Below, piece after piece: positions 53,532 through 63,460 of a stretch of 64,000 bases of DNA (position 1 is its first letter; each line of letters begins with the position of its first letter). The position numbers were made by a program, and so were the translations under genes. This DNA comes from Bacteroidales bacterium. GTDB lineage: Bacteria > Bacteroidota > Bacteroidia > Bacteroidales > CG2-30-32-10. The stretch covers positions 1-64,000 of the forward strand of contig DAOQAK010000013.1 of the NCBI GenBank assembly GCA_035353855.1, given 5' to 3'. Below the pieces are notes generated by a model. It saw only the letters and a program-made list of their open reading frames with translations, was not told where the DNA came from and did no database searches.

Positions 53532-54548
53532 TCAGATTTCAGAAATATGTATCAGTTTTTGTTTTACGGTTTCGGGTGAAATACTTTCAATGCATTCACA
53601 ATGTTTTTTCTTTCGGCATTTATTGCATTTTTTATCCTTTACAAGGAAATATGCATGTAACCCCAGCGGAGCCCAGCGCCCTGGATGTATCGGACGCATA
53701 GGAGCATATAATCCTACAGCAACTTTTCCGAGAGCTGCTGCAATATGTAATGGACCGGTACTCGCAGCCAATACACCATCAGCAGCTGCAATAAAACTAA
53801 TAAATTGTGATAAGGGCATATTACCGGGTAATGCAGTTACCTTTGAGTAAGGATCTATCAAATGCAATTTTACATGTTCCTGTTCTTCCTCTGTTCCTGA
53901 AATAAATATTTTAAATTTATCTTCAGGAAGAATTTTAATTAATTCTGAATAATTTTTCATACCCCATTCTCTGGCACTGCCTTTTGATTTTGGGTGTATG
54001 ATCAGATTGAATTTTTTATTATCAAGAAGAGTATAGAATTCAGGTTTTAGTTTTTCGATTTTGGTTAACCCGTAAAATTTTGGGATCTCATGCTTTTCGT
54101 AACGTTTCTTTGCCCCCAGGCTGAATAAAAGTTTTAAGTTTAACTGTGCTTCATGATGGGGCGAACTTTTACGCGATAATTTGATAATACTGTTACATGT
54201 AAGCCAGTGATAGTAACGATTTGAAGTTCCAACACGCAGAGGTATACCTGTTTTTTTTGCTAATGTGGCAATTTCTTTTCTCGGGAAAATATGCACAATA
54301 ACTTCTGCTTTTACTTTTTTTAGTTCTTTAATACGTTCTTTTTCGCTTTCATGTTTTTCAATGTCATCCCATGCAATAAATTCATCGATATAAGAGCAGG
54401 AGTCAGCAATAGGTTTTGTGTAATTTCTTCCCATAAAGATAATGGTTGATTGCGGAAAGAGATGTTTTAAAACCCCTGCAACAGGGAGTGCAAGCACTAC
54501 ATCGCCGATGCCATCAGTGCGGCTTATCAGTATGCGTTTATAGGACAT
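53532..54548 (-). CDS. GT9-family glycosyltransferase (heptosyltransferase-like)
   Basis: The 338-residue protein from ATG 54548 begins SYKRILISRTDGIGDVVLAL, the typical start of GT9 (WaaF/WaaC-like) enzymes. FNLIIHPKSKGSAREWGMKN and AAADGVLAASTGPLHIAAAL are the C-terminal donor-binding blocks. A terminal Cys cluster (CNKCRKKKHC) is unusual for the family and may bind a metal. It probably adds a sugar to lipopolysaccharide core. Confidence 0.88.
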   Translation of the reverse strand: MSYKRILISRTDGIGDVVLALPVAGVLKHLFPQSTIIFMGRNYTKPIADSCSYIDEFIAWDDIEKHESEKERIKELKKVKAEVIVHIFPRKEIATLAKKTGIPLRVGTSNRYYHWLTCNSIIKLSRKSSPHHEAQLNLKLLFSLGAKKRYEKHEIPKFYGLTKIEKLKPEFYTLLDNKKFNLIIHPKSKGSAREWGMKNYSELIKILPEDKFKIFISGTEEEQEHVKLHLIDPYSKVTALPGNMPLSQFISFIAAADGVLAASTGPLHIAAALGKVAVGLYAPMRPIHPGRWAPLGLHAYFLVKDKKCNKCRKKKHCECIESISPETVKQKLIHISEI

Positions 54549-54655
54549 TGTTCTGGTTTGTAACAAAGATATAAATTTATTGAAATAAAATACTTTATTA
54601 AAATCAGAATTTTAAAAAGAATTATGTCTTGTCAGGTTAACAGGAATAATTAATA

Positions 54656-55297
54656 TCAGAAGATTTCTATAACACGGATCATTAAAATGATTCCGAAAAC
54701 AACAAGTAAAATACCAACAAGGTGATTGATTCGAAGCTGAATTCTTGGTCTTAAATATTTTTTTATTTTATTTCCGATAAAGCTTTTTAAAACATCAAAA
54801 CCAAAAATGGTTGTAAGTGTCCCGGAAAAAAACACAATGGAATTATCTAAAAGTTTGCCGGGTTCCGATTGTGCTTTAACGGATAACATTGCCGTTAACC
54901 AGATGAATAATATAAAAGGATTGGCAATGTTTAGAAAAAAACCTTTTACAACATATTTGATATGTTTTTGATTTTTATCGGGAGTTTTATAATTGGGGCT
55001 TCTTCTTCTAAGAATATCGGGTTTTTTAAAAAAAGTATATGTACCATATATTATTAGAATAATCCCTCCGATAAAACCTATATATAATTTATTTTCTTTG
55101 GATTCATAAATTGAAGAGAGTCCCAAAAAACATAAAAGTATTAAAAATAAATCGCATGTAAGAATTCCGAGGGCCATATATATGGCGGGTTTAAAACCTC
55201 TATCGATGCCTGTTTGAATAATGGTGAAAAAAGCAGGACCAAAAGAAATAGAGATGATAAAACCCCAGATAATGCCTTCAAATAATATACGAATCAT
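54656..55297 (-). CDS. LysE-family exporter
   Basis: The 213-residue membrane protein has about six helices and the LysE/RhtB opening FGPAFFTIIQTGIDRGFKPA, followed by NIANPFILFIWLTAML, where the NP is conserved. The family exports amino acids or similar small molecules. It begins one base after the GH3 gene stop and so is probably co-transcribed with it. Confidence 0.87.
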   Translation of the reverse strand: MIRILFEGIIWGFIISISFGPAFFTIIQTGIDRGFKPAIYMALGILTCDLFLILLCFLGLSSIYESKENKLYIGFIGGIILIIYGTYTFFKKPDILRRRSPNYKTPDKNQKHIKYVVKGFFLNIANPFILFIWLTAMLSVKAQSEPGKLLDNSIVFFSGTLTTIFGFDVLKSFIGNKIKKYLRPRIQLRINHLVGILLVVFGIILMIRVIEIF

Positions 55298-55298
55298 T

Positions 55299-56843
55299 TT
55301 AAGTTTGCGATTTTTTGTATTCAGTAAGAAAGTTTTCCCAATCTGTTAATTTTTCGTTTTTCAATACGCGTGGAAACTTATTCTGTGCACCTTCTTTTCC
55401 TTTTTGTTTCATCCAACTATAAAAAACTTCTGTTGGAACAATTTCGGCAAAAATTTCTTTTATGGCTGCAATTCTTTCCACACGATAATCGTCGTTTAAT
55501 ATTTTAAGGTATTCGTCTATTTTGGTTTTTACGAGATTTGCATCAATTTGGTTATCTGTTCCGATATACCATTTATGAGCAAACATACTTTCATATTTTA
55601 TTCCGGCAACAGTGAACTCGCGGACTTCAATATTAAATTCGTCTTCGAGCATTTGTATTGCCCTGTTCATGTTTTCCTGCGAAAGATGCTCGCCGCAAAG
55701 ACTTAAGAAATGTTTTGTCCTTCCGGTAATCACAATTTCGCTTCGTTCTTTTGAAGTGAATTTAATCGTGTCGCCAACAAGATATCGCCATGCACCGGCA
55801 CAGGATGATAAAAGTAACGCGTATTCTTTACCTTCTTCTACATCTTCAATAGTAATTGCTTTTGCCGTGCTTTTTATATTATTGTCATCATCAAAATTTT
55901 CTTCATTAAAAGTAACGAATTCAAAGAACAATCCATTATCCAGAACCAATTCCATAGAACTGGTATTGGGCCTGCTCTGATATGCAATAAATCCTTCAGA
56001 TGCCAGGTATGTTTCAATATAAGTTATAGGTTTGCCTAATAATTTTTCAAAGCCTTTTACGTATGGTGATAACGAAACGCCTCCATGAACGTAGATGGAG
56101 AAGTTTGGCCATATATCATGAATATTATTCAGGTTATAAGTTTGAATGATTCTTTCAAGAAGGATTTGTATCCATGCCGGAACACCGCAGATAACGCCAA
56201 TGTCCCAGTTAGGCGCATTTTTTATGATTTCTTCCAGTTTGGTTGGCCAGTTACGTTCTTTCGATATTCTTTTTCCGGGTTTATAAAAATGTTGAAACCA
56301 GAATGGAATATTTCCGGCAGTGATTCCTGATAGATCGCCTTCGTAATAAGTTCCGTTGTATTGTAAATGGGTGCTTCCGCCAAGCATTAATATTCCTTTT
56401 TCAAAAAAATCATTTGAAAATTCATAGCGTGCCAGCGAAAATATTTGCCTCACGCTTGTCTTCTGAATTGCTTTAAGCATGTCACTGGTAACCGGAATAT
56501 ACTTGCTGGATGCTTCGGATGTTCCCGAACTTAGTGCAAAATATTTTATTCTTCCGGGCCAGCATACAAATGGTTCCCCGTTAAGCGAGCGGTACCACCA
56601 TTTTCTGAAAATAAGATTATAATCACTTACGGGTACTTTTTGCTGAAATGCGGAAACAAGATTTTTTTCTTTCAATAATTCTGAAAAGTTATAATGTTCT
56701 CCAAAAGCTGTAATACTGGCTTTTCTTAATAATTTTTTTAGTGTATGCTTTTGTGCTATATGCGGCTTTGGCTTGAGCGAATCAAGCGGTATCTTGCTCC
56801 TCAGTTCAATAGCACTTTTGATAATTGATCCTAATAAAGGCAT
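55299..56843 (-). CDS. GH3-family acyl-adenylate-forming enzyme
   Basis: The 514-residue protein belongs to the GH3 family, first known from plant auxin-conjugating enzymes. Blocks: FQQKVPVSDYNLIF near the start, the nucleotide motif ALSSGTSEASSKYIP, YIETYLASEGFIAYQ and the hinge segment VITGRTKHFLSLCGEHLSQE. Plant GH3 enzymes join acyl acids to amino acids through an acyl-adenylate; bacterial GH3 substrates are unknown. Joined to a LysE exporter gene, it could make a small conjugated molecule for export; that link is inference. Confidence 0.88.
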   Translation of the reverse strand: MPLLGSIIKSAIELRSKIPLDSLKPKPHIAQKHTLKKLLRKASITAFGEHYNFSELLKEKNLVSAFQQKVPVSDYNLIFRKWWYRSLNGEPFVCWPGRIKYFALSSGTSEASSKYIPVTSDMLKAIQKTSVRQIFSLARYEFSNDFFEKGILMLGGSTHLQYNGTYYEGDLSGITAGNIPFWFQHFYKPGKRISKERNWPTKLEEIIKNAPNWDIGVICGVPAWIQILLERIIQTYNLNNIHDIWPNFSIYVHGGVSLSPYVKGFEKLLGKPITYIETYLASEGFIAYQSRPNTSSMELVLDNGLFFEFVTFNEENFDDDNNIKSTAKAITIEDVEEGKEYALLLSSCAGAWRYLVGDTIKFTSKERSEIVITGRTKHFLSLCGEHLSQENMNRAIQMLEDEFNIEVREFTVAGIKYESMFAHKWYIGTDNQIDANLVKTKIDEYLKILNDDYRVERIAAIKEIFAEIVPTEVFYSWMKQKGKEGAQNKFPRVLKNEKLTDWENFLTEYKKSQT

Positions 56844-56974
56844 TAATCAGATTTTAGTTAAAACTATAAAAGTGTAAAATTAAAAAAAATATACTTATAC
56901 ACTAATAACATAACTGTTTCTTATTTAAATTCGCATATCTTATTATTTCATTAATTTATACCAACTTACTGAAA

Positions 56975-58132
56975 ATGAAAATTAAAAAAATCATAAAAAT
57001 CTTTTTTTGTATTATTCTTTTTGTATTTCTTGCAGTAATACTATATTTCGGAGGAATTATCATATATGATACTTCAAAAGATTATAAACCCGAAAGCAAA
57101 GAAAAAATTAATATCTCGGGCAAGGCATGTTATGATAGTCCCGATACCGTAATAAGCCTTTTAAGCTGGAATATTGGCTATTGCGGGCTTGGCAAGGATA
57201 TGGATTTCTTTTATGATGGCGGGAAAAAAGTCAGACCTTCAAGAGAAGATTTTCAAAAATACCTGAACGGCGTGATAAATAAGATTTCGGGCTTCGACAC
57301 AATAGACATCATCATGTTGCAGGAAGTTGATACAAGCGCTAAAAGGAGCTATTATACCAATGAAGCCGACCTGATAAAAAAATTCAAACCTTTGTATGCA
57401 TTTATGTTTGCCAAAAACTATGATGTGAAATTTGTTCCATTGCCTGTTTTCAATCCTATGGGAAATGTGCTTTCAGGAATGATTACGCTTTCAAAAATAA
57501 ATCCCGTTGAAGCCTACCGATATTCATATCATTCAGGTTATGCATGGCCAAAAAATGTGATGATGCTCGACCGCTGTTTGATTTATACCCGTTATAATTT
57601 TTCAAACGGGAAAAAAATTATTGTGCTGAACACTCATAATTCAGCTTTTGATGATGCAGTTGAATTGCGCGAAGTAGAAGCTTATATCATCAAATCGATT
57701 ATGCTTGATGAATACGCAAGAGGGAATTATGTGATTGCTGGTGGCGACTGGAATAGAAATCCTCCCGGTTTCAACCAGGCAAAAATTTCGGATGGTAATG
57801 CAAATTGTACGGCATGCCCTGCAATTGATACTGGGTTTTTACCTAAAGGATGGAAATGGATTTATGATAAATCAAAACCTTCTAACAGGAACGTAAACGA
57901 AGCATATAAAAAAGGAAAAACAAAAACAACCGTCATAGATTATTTTGTAGTATCTCCAAATGTTGAAGTACTCGAAAATAAAACCATTTCCGATGATTTT
58001 GAATTCTCCGACCATCAACCGGTATTTATGAGAATAAAATTGAAAACCGATACCATCAAACCAGACACGTCAGCTTTAATCAAAAAAGAAAAAATTGTTA
58101 AAAAGAAAAAAATAAAGACCGCATCTAAGTAA
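56975..58132 (+). CDS. Membrane-anchored endonuclease/exonuclease/phosphatase family protein
   Basis: The 385-residue protein has an N-terminal membrane helix (FFCIILFVFLAVILYFGGII) and an EEP fold with LLSWNIGYCG, MLQEVDT (metal Glu), AGGDWNRNP and FSDHQPVFM (catalytic Asp-His). EEP enzymes cut phosphodiesters in DNA, RNA, lipids or inositol phosphates. The anchor puts the enzyme on the periplasmic face, so a lipid or extracellular nucleotide substrate is likely. The tail is Lys-rich. Confidence 0.83.
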   Translation: MKIKKIIKIFFCIILFVFLAVILYFGGIIIYDTSKDYKPESKEKINISGKACYDSPDTVISLLSWNIGYCGLGKDMDFFYDGGKKVRPSREDFQKYLNGVINKISGFDTIDIIMLQEVDTSAKRSYYTNEADLIKKFKPLYAFMFAKNYDVKFVPLPVFNPMGNVLSGMITLSKINPVEAYRYSYHSGYAWPKNVMMLDRCLIYTRYNFSNGKKIIVLNTHNSAFDDAVELREVEAYIIKSIMLDEYARGNYVIAGGDWNRNPPGFNQAKISDGNANCTACPAIDTGFLPKGWKWIYDKSKPSNRNVNEAYKKGKTKTTVIDYFVVSPNVEVLENKTISDDFEFSDHQPVFMRIKLKTDTIKPDTSALIKKEKIVKKKKIKTASK

Positions 58133-58205
58133 TTGCTGTTACGTAATTTTGTTTAAAAAATAAGAAAGGATAAACTAAAATTAATTTTTATCCGTTTATA
58201 AACTT

Positions 58206-60839
58206 GTGCTGAGAAACTTTTTTCTATTAATATTTATTTTTATACAATCGGCTGTTTCCTGTCAAACGCTGAATGGTGTACTTACTGATGAAAGCGGGGT
58301 TCCGGTTCCGGGTGCTAACATTTATATTAAAAATGGCGAGGCAGGCGTTATTACTGATAAAAATGGTTCGTATCAGATTTCTGTAAAAACAGGAAAACAA
58401 ACTGTTGTTTTCAAAATGATGGGATATAACACCATCGAAAAAGAATTATTCATAAATGGAAAAGCACAATTCAAATTTGATACTGTTTTTAGTATTAATG
58501 CAAAACTGTTGAATGAAGCAATTGTTACATCCAATACACGCGATCTTGGAAAATCAATAATTCAGAATGTAAAAGATAAAAGAAAAGATTATCTTGATTC
58601 GGTTCGGAATTATCAGTGTATAACGTATCGCCGTATTTCGCTCGAAAATATTGAGCCCAAGCTTGTAATGGATTCTGTCGAAAAGAAACAAAGAGATAGC
58701 GTTGAGGCCGGTTTAAATAATACTGAAATAAAAAAAACAAAACGTGAAATAAAAAGAGAATTAAAAAAAGAAGCCAAACTGCATAGCAAAGATACCACCA
58801 GAAATAAAAAAGAAGAAATCAAGATGGTACAATATGTTTCGGATCTTGATGAAGTTATTTCAAAAATTTATTTTGAACGACCTGCAAAATATAAAGAATC
58901 GGTAATAGCTGAAAATTTATACAATATAAGGTGGCCCGGATATTTTTATATTATTTCCGGTTCTGATATGTCGGGTGGCTTTGTTGCCGGAAATGGCTAT
59001 CAGTACACCGATCCATATGTGATTATCAATAATGCTTCAACCGCAGATTTTAATTTTTATAAACCTACAATTACACAACCTTCAATTTGTATAAAGCCTT
59101 TATTGTCGCCACTTGCGCCGGGTTCAGCATTGTCGTATGTTTACGATTACGAAGGTGTTTATTACAGCGATAATAAAAAATATTATAAGATCAGAGTCAA
59201 ACCTTTATTCCCGGCAGATGCATTGTACAGCGGCACAATTGATGTACACGACAGTACATGGGAGCTGCATTCGGTCGATTTGAAAATTAATTCTGATGTA
59301 TTGTTGTTCTGTAAAAGTTTCAGAATACAACAGGATTATAAAACAATCTCGGGAATAAGTGTTCCAGCAAAAAGTACTTTTACATATGAGATCAAAGAAG
59401 GAAGAAGGAATATAACAGGTGTAACAAGTATTGTTTATTCGGATTATAATTTAAACGACACTATCCCTCCAAAAACATTTTCTTCTGAAGTTAAGGAATA
59501 CCAGGAAACGGCAACCGATAAAGATTCTGCATGGTGGGCTGAAAACAGGCCATTCGAACTTACTTTGAATGAAAAGAAATTCATCAGGAAAACCGATAGT
59601 TTATCGGCATATTACAATAGCGATGAATATATTTTTAAAACCGATTCATCAACTAACCACATTGATATTTGGAATGTTTTATATAAAGGGATTAGCCAGG
59701 TAAACCGCAAAAAACAAATTGTTTATTTTATAAATCCTTTGGTCGCACAAATAAATCCATTGGGAATAGGGGGCTACAGACATACACTTGGTTTTACTCT
59801 TTATAAAAGATTTCCGAATGATTATTTATTGGAAACTGACGAGCTTTTGAATTATGGCTTTAACAATAAGGATTTACGCGGGAAAATAGGAGTAGGACTA
59901 ACATATTTTCCGAAAAAATTTGTGAGAACTTTCATTCGTTTTGGTGATTATTACGACCAGGTAAACAGCAATGCATCTATAAGTTCAATGTTTAGCAGAA
60001 GCAATTATGCGCGCACACAAACATTCAGTATTGCACAAAGAATGGAAGTTATAAATGGTTTATTTGCCGAGCTTACTTATATTTATTCCGATCAGACGCC
60101 AATTGCCGGAATGCATTTGGATCAATGGTCTAATAGTATTTTCGGTGAAGTGAACACTCCGCTTGATTTTGTAAGATATACCAAATCAGAATTTCAATTA
60201 GAGATGAGATATTTATTTCATCAGAAATATGTGATGCGAAAAAACCGTAAAATTATTTTAGGAAGTAATTGGCCTGAGCTTACTTTCCTTTGGAGGAAGG
60301 GTGTTCCGGATATCCTGAATAGCGAAGTGAATTTCGATTATTTTGAGTTAGGTACGAATTACGAAATAAAAATTGCGCGATGGGGTAGGTTTAATTGGTC
60401 GGTAAAAGGCGGCTCGTTCGTGAATAAGGAAAGTTTAAGGATACTTGAATATAAATATTTCAGAGGTTCCGATAAAATATTTTTCAGCAGTCCTTCAAGA
60501 ACATTGCAGCTATTAGGCCCAACATTAAACAGTTCTTCGGCATTTTTTCAATTTAATTTTATTCATCATTTTGAAGGAGCCATTATGGATAAGATTCCTT
60601 TGATGAGTCGTCTGCGAATAGGACTGGCTGCAGGAGGCGGAGGATTGATGATGCAGGAAAACGGTTTTCGGCAAGCTGAAGTCTTTGGCGGACTCGAACG
60701 TGTTATTCGTATTCGCCGTGAATTGTTCCGCATAGGTGTGTTTGCTGTAACTGCCGATAACAACTTAAGCAAAGCAGATTTCACTTTAAAATTCGGAGTG
60801 AATTTCTATAACAGTTATAGTAAAAAGTGGGATTATTAA
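58206..60839 (+). CDS. Carboxypeptidase-regulatory-like domain plus DUF5686 outer-membrane protein
   Basis: The 877-residue protein starts at GTG 58206 with a signal peptide (LRNFFLLIFIFIQSAVSCQ). Residues ~22-105 are a CarboxypepD_reg-like beta-sandwich (LTDESGVPVPGANIYIKNGE), as at the start of SusC proteins. The rest is DUF5686, which ends in a barrel (ADFTLKFGVNFYNSYSKKW). A Lys/Glu-rich insert (KKTKREIKRELKKEAKLHSK) lies at ~177-196. The family is common in Bacteroidota and has no established function. Confidence 0.85.
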   Translation: MLRNFFLLIFIFIQSAVSCQTLNGVLTDESGVPVPGANIYIKNGEAGVITDKNGSYQISVKTGKQTVVFKMMGYNTIEKELFINGKAQFKFDTVFSINAKLLNEAIVTSNTRDLGKSIIQNVKDKRKDYLDSVRNYQCITYRRISLENIEPKLVMDSVEKKQRDSVEAGLNNTEIKKTKREIKRELKKEAKLHSKDTTRNKKEEIKMVQYVSDLDEVISKIYFERPAKYKESVIAENLYNIRWPGYFYIISGSDMSGGFVAGNGYQYTDPYVIINNASTADFNFYKPTITQPSICIKPLLSPLAPGSALSYVYDYEGVYYSDNKKYYKIRVKPLFPADALYSGTIDVHDSTWELHSVDLKINSDVLLFCKSFRIQQDYKTISGISVPAKSTFTYEIKEGRRNITGVTSIVYSDYNLNDTIPPKTFSSEVKEYQETATDKDSAWWAENRPFELTLNEKKFIRKTDSLSAYYNSDEYIFKTDSSTNHIDIWNVLYKGISQVNRKKQIVYFINPLVAQINPLGIGGYRHTLGFTLYKRFPNDYLLETDELLNYGFNNKDLRGKIGVGLTYFPKKFVRTFIRFGDYYDQVNSNASISSMFSRSNYARTQTFSIAQRMEVINGLFAELTYIYSDQTPIAGMHLDQWSNSIFGEVNTPLDFVRYTKSEFQLEMRYLFHQKYVMRKNRKIILGSNWPELTFLWRKGVPDILNSEVNFDYFELGTNYEIKIARWGRFNWSVKGGSFVNKESLRILEYKYFRGSDKIFFSSPSRTLQLLGPTLNSSSAFFQFNFIHHFEGAIMDKIPLMSRLRIGLAAGGGGLMMQENGFRQAEVFGGLERVIRIRRELFRIGVFAVTADNNLSKADFTLKFGVNFYNSYSKKWDY

Positions 60840-60841
60840 AA

Positions 60842-61972
60842 TTAATCTGTAATAAAAAAATCGGAAGCTATTCCATCAGCAAATAATTTTCCGACATCAG
60901 TAAGAAAAATTTTATTGTCATTTATTTCAATGTATTTTTTTTCAGAATATTTTTTTGAAAGATTTACTATCCTTGATTTTTCTGACCCTCCAAATGTTTT
61001 TTCAATATGCTGTAAATCGCACCCCCACATGGTTCTTAGCGATGTAAGAATATATTCATTTAGTTTTTGCTCGGTAGTTAAAATCTCTTTCTCGGCTGGC
61101 AGTTTACCTTCTGAAATACTTTTCAAATATTTTGGCAGACTTGCTTCATTCCATTGTCGCGATAAAATATTAAACGAATGTGCGGCAGGACCAAGTCCCA
61201 GGTATTTACAGCCTTTCCAGTAAGAAGTATTATGTTTTGAAAAATATCCGTCTTTACAAAAATTACTGATTTCATAATGCAGGTAATTATTTTTTTTCAT
61301 TTCATCAATTAATATTCTGAAATGTGAAATGCCCTGTTCTTCGTCGATTGGTTGAACTTTTTTTGATTGAATCTGTTTGTAAAGTAAAGTTTTTTCTTCA
61401 ACAGTAAGACAATATGCTGAAATATGAGGAACAAGAAATGAAACTGCTTTGTGAATATTTTCTTTCCATGCTTCTTCTGCTTGCGAAGGAATCCCGTAAA
61501 TGAAATCGATACTCAGATTTTCAAAACCTGCATCCTGACTACGTTTTACCGATGCCTCGGCTTGTGAAGCATTATGCGCACGTTTTAAATATTTTAAATC
61601 TTCATCATCGAACGACTGAACACCAATACTCAAACGGTTTATTGAAGCACTTTTCCATTCTTTGAGTTTGGCTGATGAAACATCATCGGGATTTGCTTCC
61701 AAAGTGATTTCGGAATTATTGATGACATCAAATGTTTTATGAATTTGTTCAATTATTTTTGAAATATATGATGAAGGTAACAATGAAGGAGTTCCGCCAC
61801 CAAAATATATGGTTTCAATTTTTTCATTTTCCAAATAATTTTTTTGAAGCAAGATTTCTTTTTGTAATGATTCAAAAAATAAATCAATGTAAGTTGATGA
61901 AGCAACAGAGTAGAAATTGCAATAAATGCATTTGCTTTTACAAAATGGAATATGAATATATATTCCTGCCAT
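60842..61972 (-). CDS. hemW: HemW-type radical-SAM heme chaperone
   Basis: The 376-residue protein starts MAGIYIHIPFCKSKCIYCNF. CxxxCxxCxF, with Phe after the last Cys in place of the extra Cys of HemN, marks HemW, which carries heme and is not a coproporphyrinogen oxidase. IYFGGGTPSLL and SIGVQSFDDEDLKYLKRAH are further family blocks. It converges with the DUF5686 gene with 2 bases between. Confidence 0.92.
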   Translation of the reverse strand: MAGIYIHIPFCKSKCIYCNFYSVASSTYIDLFFESLQKEILLQKNYLENEKIETIYFGGGTPSLLPSSYISKIIEQIHKTFDVINNSEITLEANPDDVSSAKLKEWKSASINRLSIGVQSFDDEDLKYLKRAHNASQAEASVKRSQDAGFENLSIDFIYGIPSQAEEAWKENIHKAVSFLVPHISAYCLTVEEKTLLYKQIQSKKVQPIDEEQGISHFRILIDEMKKNNYLHYEISNFCKDGYFSKHNTSYWKGCKYLGLGPAAHSFNILSRQWNEASLPKYLKSISEGKLPAEKEILTTEQKLNEYILTSLRTMWGCDLQHIEKTFGGSEKSRIVNLSKKYSEKKYIEINDNKIFLTDVGKLFADGIASDFFITD

Positions 61973-62022
61973 TTTAAAAATTTTATTGCGAAGTTAAGGA
62001 TAAATATTTTTTAGGGTAAATA

Positions 62023-62050
62023 AAAAAACCGCTTGTTATAGCGGTTTTTT
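62023..62050 (-). terminator. Intrinsic terminator after the T9SS hydrolase gene
   Basis: aaaaaaccgct (62023-62033) and agcggtttttt (62040-62050) form an 11-bp stem with a six-base loop and A/T tracts on both sides. It lies 20 bases past the stop of 62070-63230 and before hemW, both on the minus strand. Confidence 0.85.
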
Positions 62051-62069
62051 ATGCGAATACAAACATCAA

Positions 62070-63230
62070 TTAATGTATGACATTTATTTTGATAGGTTTA
62101 CTTTCGTTGCCTTGTATATAAAGAAGGTAAAGTCCATTATTAATATCAGAGAAATCAAATAAAAAATTATGAATATCAGTTGTATTAGTTTTTAAATAAT
62201 TTGTAACATCTTTTCCGGTGATATCAATGAGTTTAAAGCTATTGATATTTTCTATTGAATATAATTGAGCAAAATTATTTACAGGGTTAGGATAGAATTT
62301 AAAATTATTTTCATAGTTCTCTTCAATAATTGTTGTAATGCATGAGTTAGTAAATTGATTAGTAGTGCTCGGCTGTAAAACTGTGGTTTCAAAATTTGAC
62401 TGTGCAACAACATCATTTTTAAAAATATAATTTAAGAAACTAACAAAATAATGTCTGACGGTAGCAGTGGCATCAGTCCTTCCAATTGCACCTACAGGTT
62501 GCGATGTATTTACATAATCGCCAAAACCGCCATGATCCATACCTGTAATTAAAACCCAATAAGCACAGTTTGCAGAAGTAAATGAATTATACCCTATCAG
62601 ACAATCTGCCGGTTTGCTTGATTGATCGTCAGCTCCTGCAAGGTCGAGTACTTTTCCTGTATATCCGCTTACATCCTGAGTTACAAGAATATTATTACTT
62701 GGATACGATGCAAAATAAACAATAGCATCAATTTTTCCGGGACGGTCAACCAAACAACCTGATGCATTTACGCCACCATTAGAATGACCGCCAATAGCCA
62801 CTTTAGAAGAATCGGCATAGGTATAAAGCAAGCTACTTGTATTGGTAACATTTGTTAAAAACCAATCGTGAACGGCTTTAAAAGTTGTTCCATTAGGCAT
62901 TCCTGCTGCTGTCTCATCAATCACCAAAACTACATAACCATATATTGCAAGATGTTTAAGATACAGATCGTAAGAGTGAACATTAATGGCACTGCTGAAT
63001 AACCCATTTGCACCCGGCTGAAAAATAAACACAGGGTATTTAACTCCGGTTGGCGCTGTTACGGGATGATATATTACTACCTTTTTACTGCTTACAGTAA
63101 CACTATCAGAAGTGATAGAGTAAGGTCCATCAACATAGTAAGGCGATGAAGTGGGTGCAATTTGCGATATTACGTGAAACTGCATCATAAAAAATAAAAA
63201 AATACTTAATAGAATGTTGATTTTTTTCAT
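62070..63230 (-). CDS. T9SS-exported alpha/beta hydrolase (dienelactone hydrolase / PETase-like fold)
   Basis: The 386-residue protein has a signal peptide (NILLSIFLFFMMQFHVISQ), a hydrolase domain (~25-285) and a C-terminal type A T9SS sorting domain (~305-386; FKFYPNPVNNFAQL, then GLYLLYIQGNESKPIKI). The nucleophile is in GGHSNGGVN, the acid probably in LAGADDQSSKP and the histidine in GMDHGGFGD. The fold is that of secreted polyester or lipid esterases with the lid missing; the substrate is unknown. The T9SS domain places it at the cell surface or outside. Confidence 0.85.
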   Translation of the reverse strand: MKKINILLSIFLFFMMQFHVISQIAPTSSPYYVDGPYSITSDSVTVSSKKVVIYHPVTAPTGVKYPVFIFQPGANGLFSSAINVHSYDLYLKHLAIYGYVVLVIDETAAGMPNGTTFKAVHDWFLTNVTNTSSLLYTYADSSKVAIGGHSNGGVNASGCLVDRPGKIDAIVYFASYPSNNILVTQDVSGYTGKVLDLAGADDQSSKPADCLIGYNSFTSANCAYWVLITGMDHGGFGDYVNTSQPVGAIGRTDATATVRHYFVSFLNYIFKNDVVAQSNFETTVLQPSTTNQFTNSCITTIIEENYENNFKFYPNPVNNFAQLYSIENINSFKLIDITGKDVTNYLKTNTTDIHNFLFDFSDINNGLYLLYIQGNESKPIKINVIH

Positions 63231-63278
63231 AGCGTTAGTTTTTTAAAAGTATACTTATGACATTTTAAAATTCTACAA

Positions 63279-63286
63279 CAAATATA
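63279..63286 (-). promoter_or_regulatory. Bacteroidota -7 box upstream of the T9SS hydrolase
   Basis: On the minus strand the bases read TATATTTG, an exact TAnnTTTG, 48 bases before the ATG at 63230. A TTG about 22 bases further upstream may be the -33 element. Confidence 0.5.
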
Positions 63287-63406
63287 TAAATTATTTTAAT
63301 ATTAAAATCAATAATGATAATATTTATAGGTATTTTGATATACCAAAATGTAAATTAAGGTATACCTATATATTTAAAAGGATTTAGGAACAAAGAAGGC
63401 AAAAAA

Positions 63407-63433
63407 ATAGATTTGAGGTTTTTTCAAATCTAT
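63407..63433 (-). terminator. Intrinsic terminator after the outer-membrane protein gene
   Basis: atagatttga (63407-63416) pairs with tcaaatctat (63424-63433), and on the minus strand the stem is followed by seven T residues. It lies 27 bases beyond the stop of the last minus-strand gene. Confidence 0.8.
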
Positions 63434-63460
63434 TTTAAAAAGTATGGAATAAATTCTTCT

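Noticed and set aside
60842..61972. Oxygen-independent coproporphyrinogen oxidase HemN
   Set aside because: The motif is CxxxCxxCxF, which marks HemW; HemN has a fourth cysteine after it.
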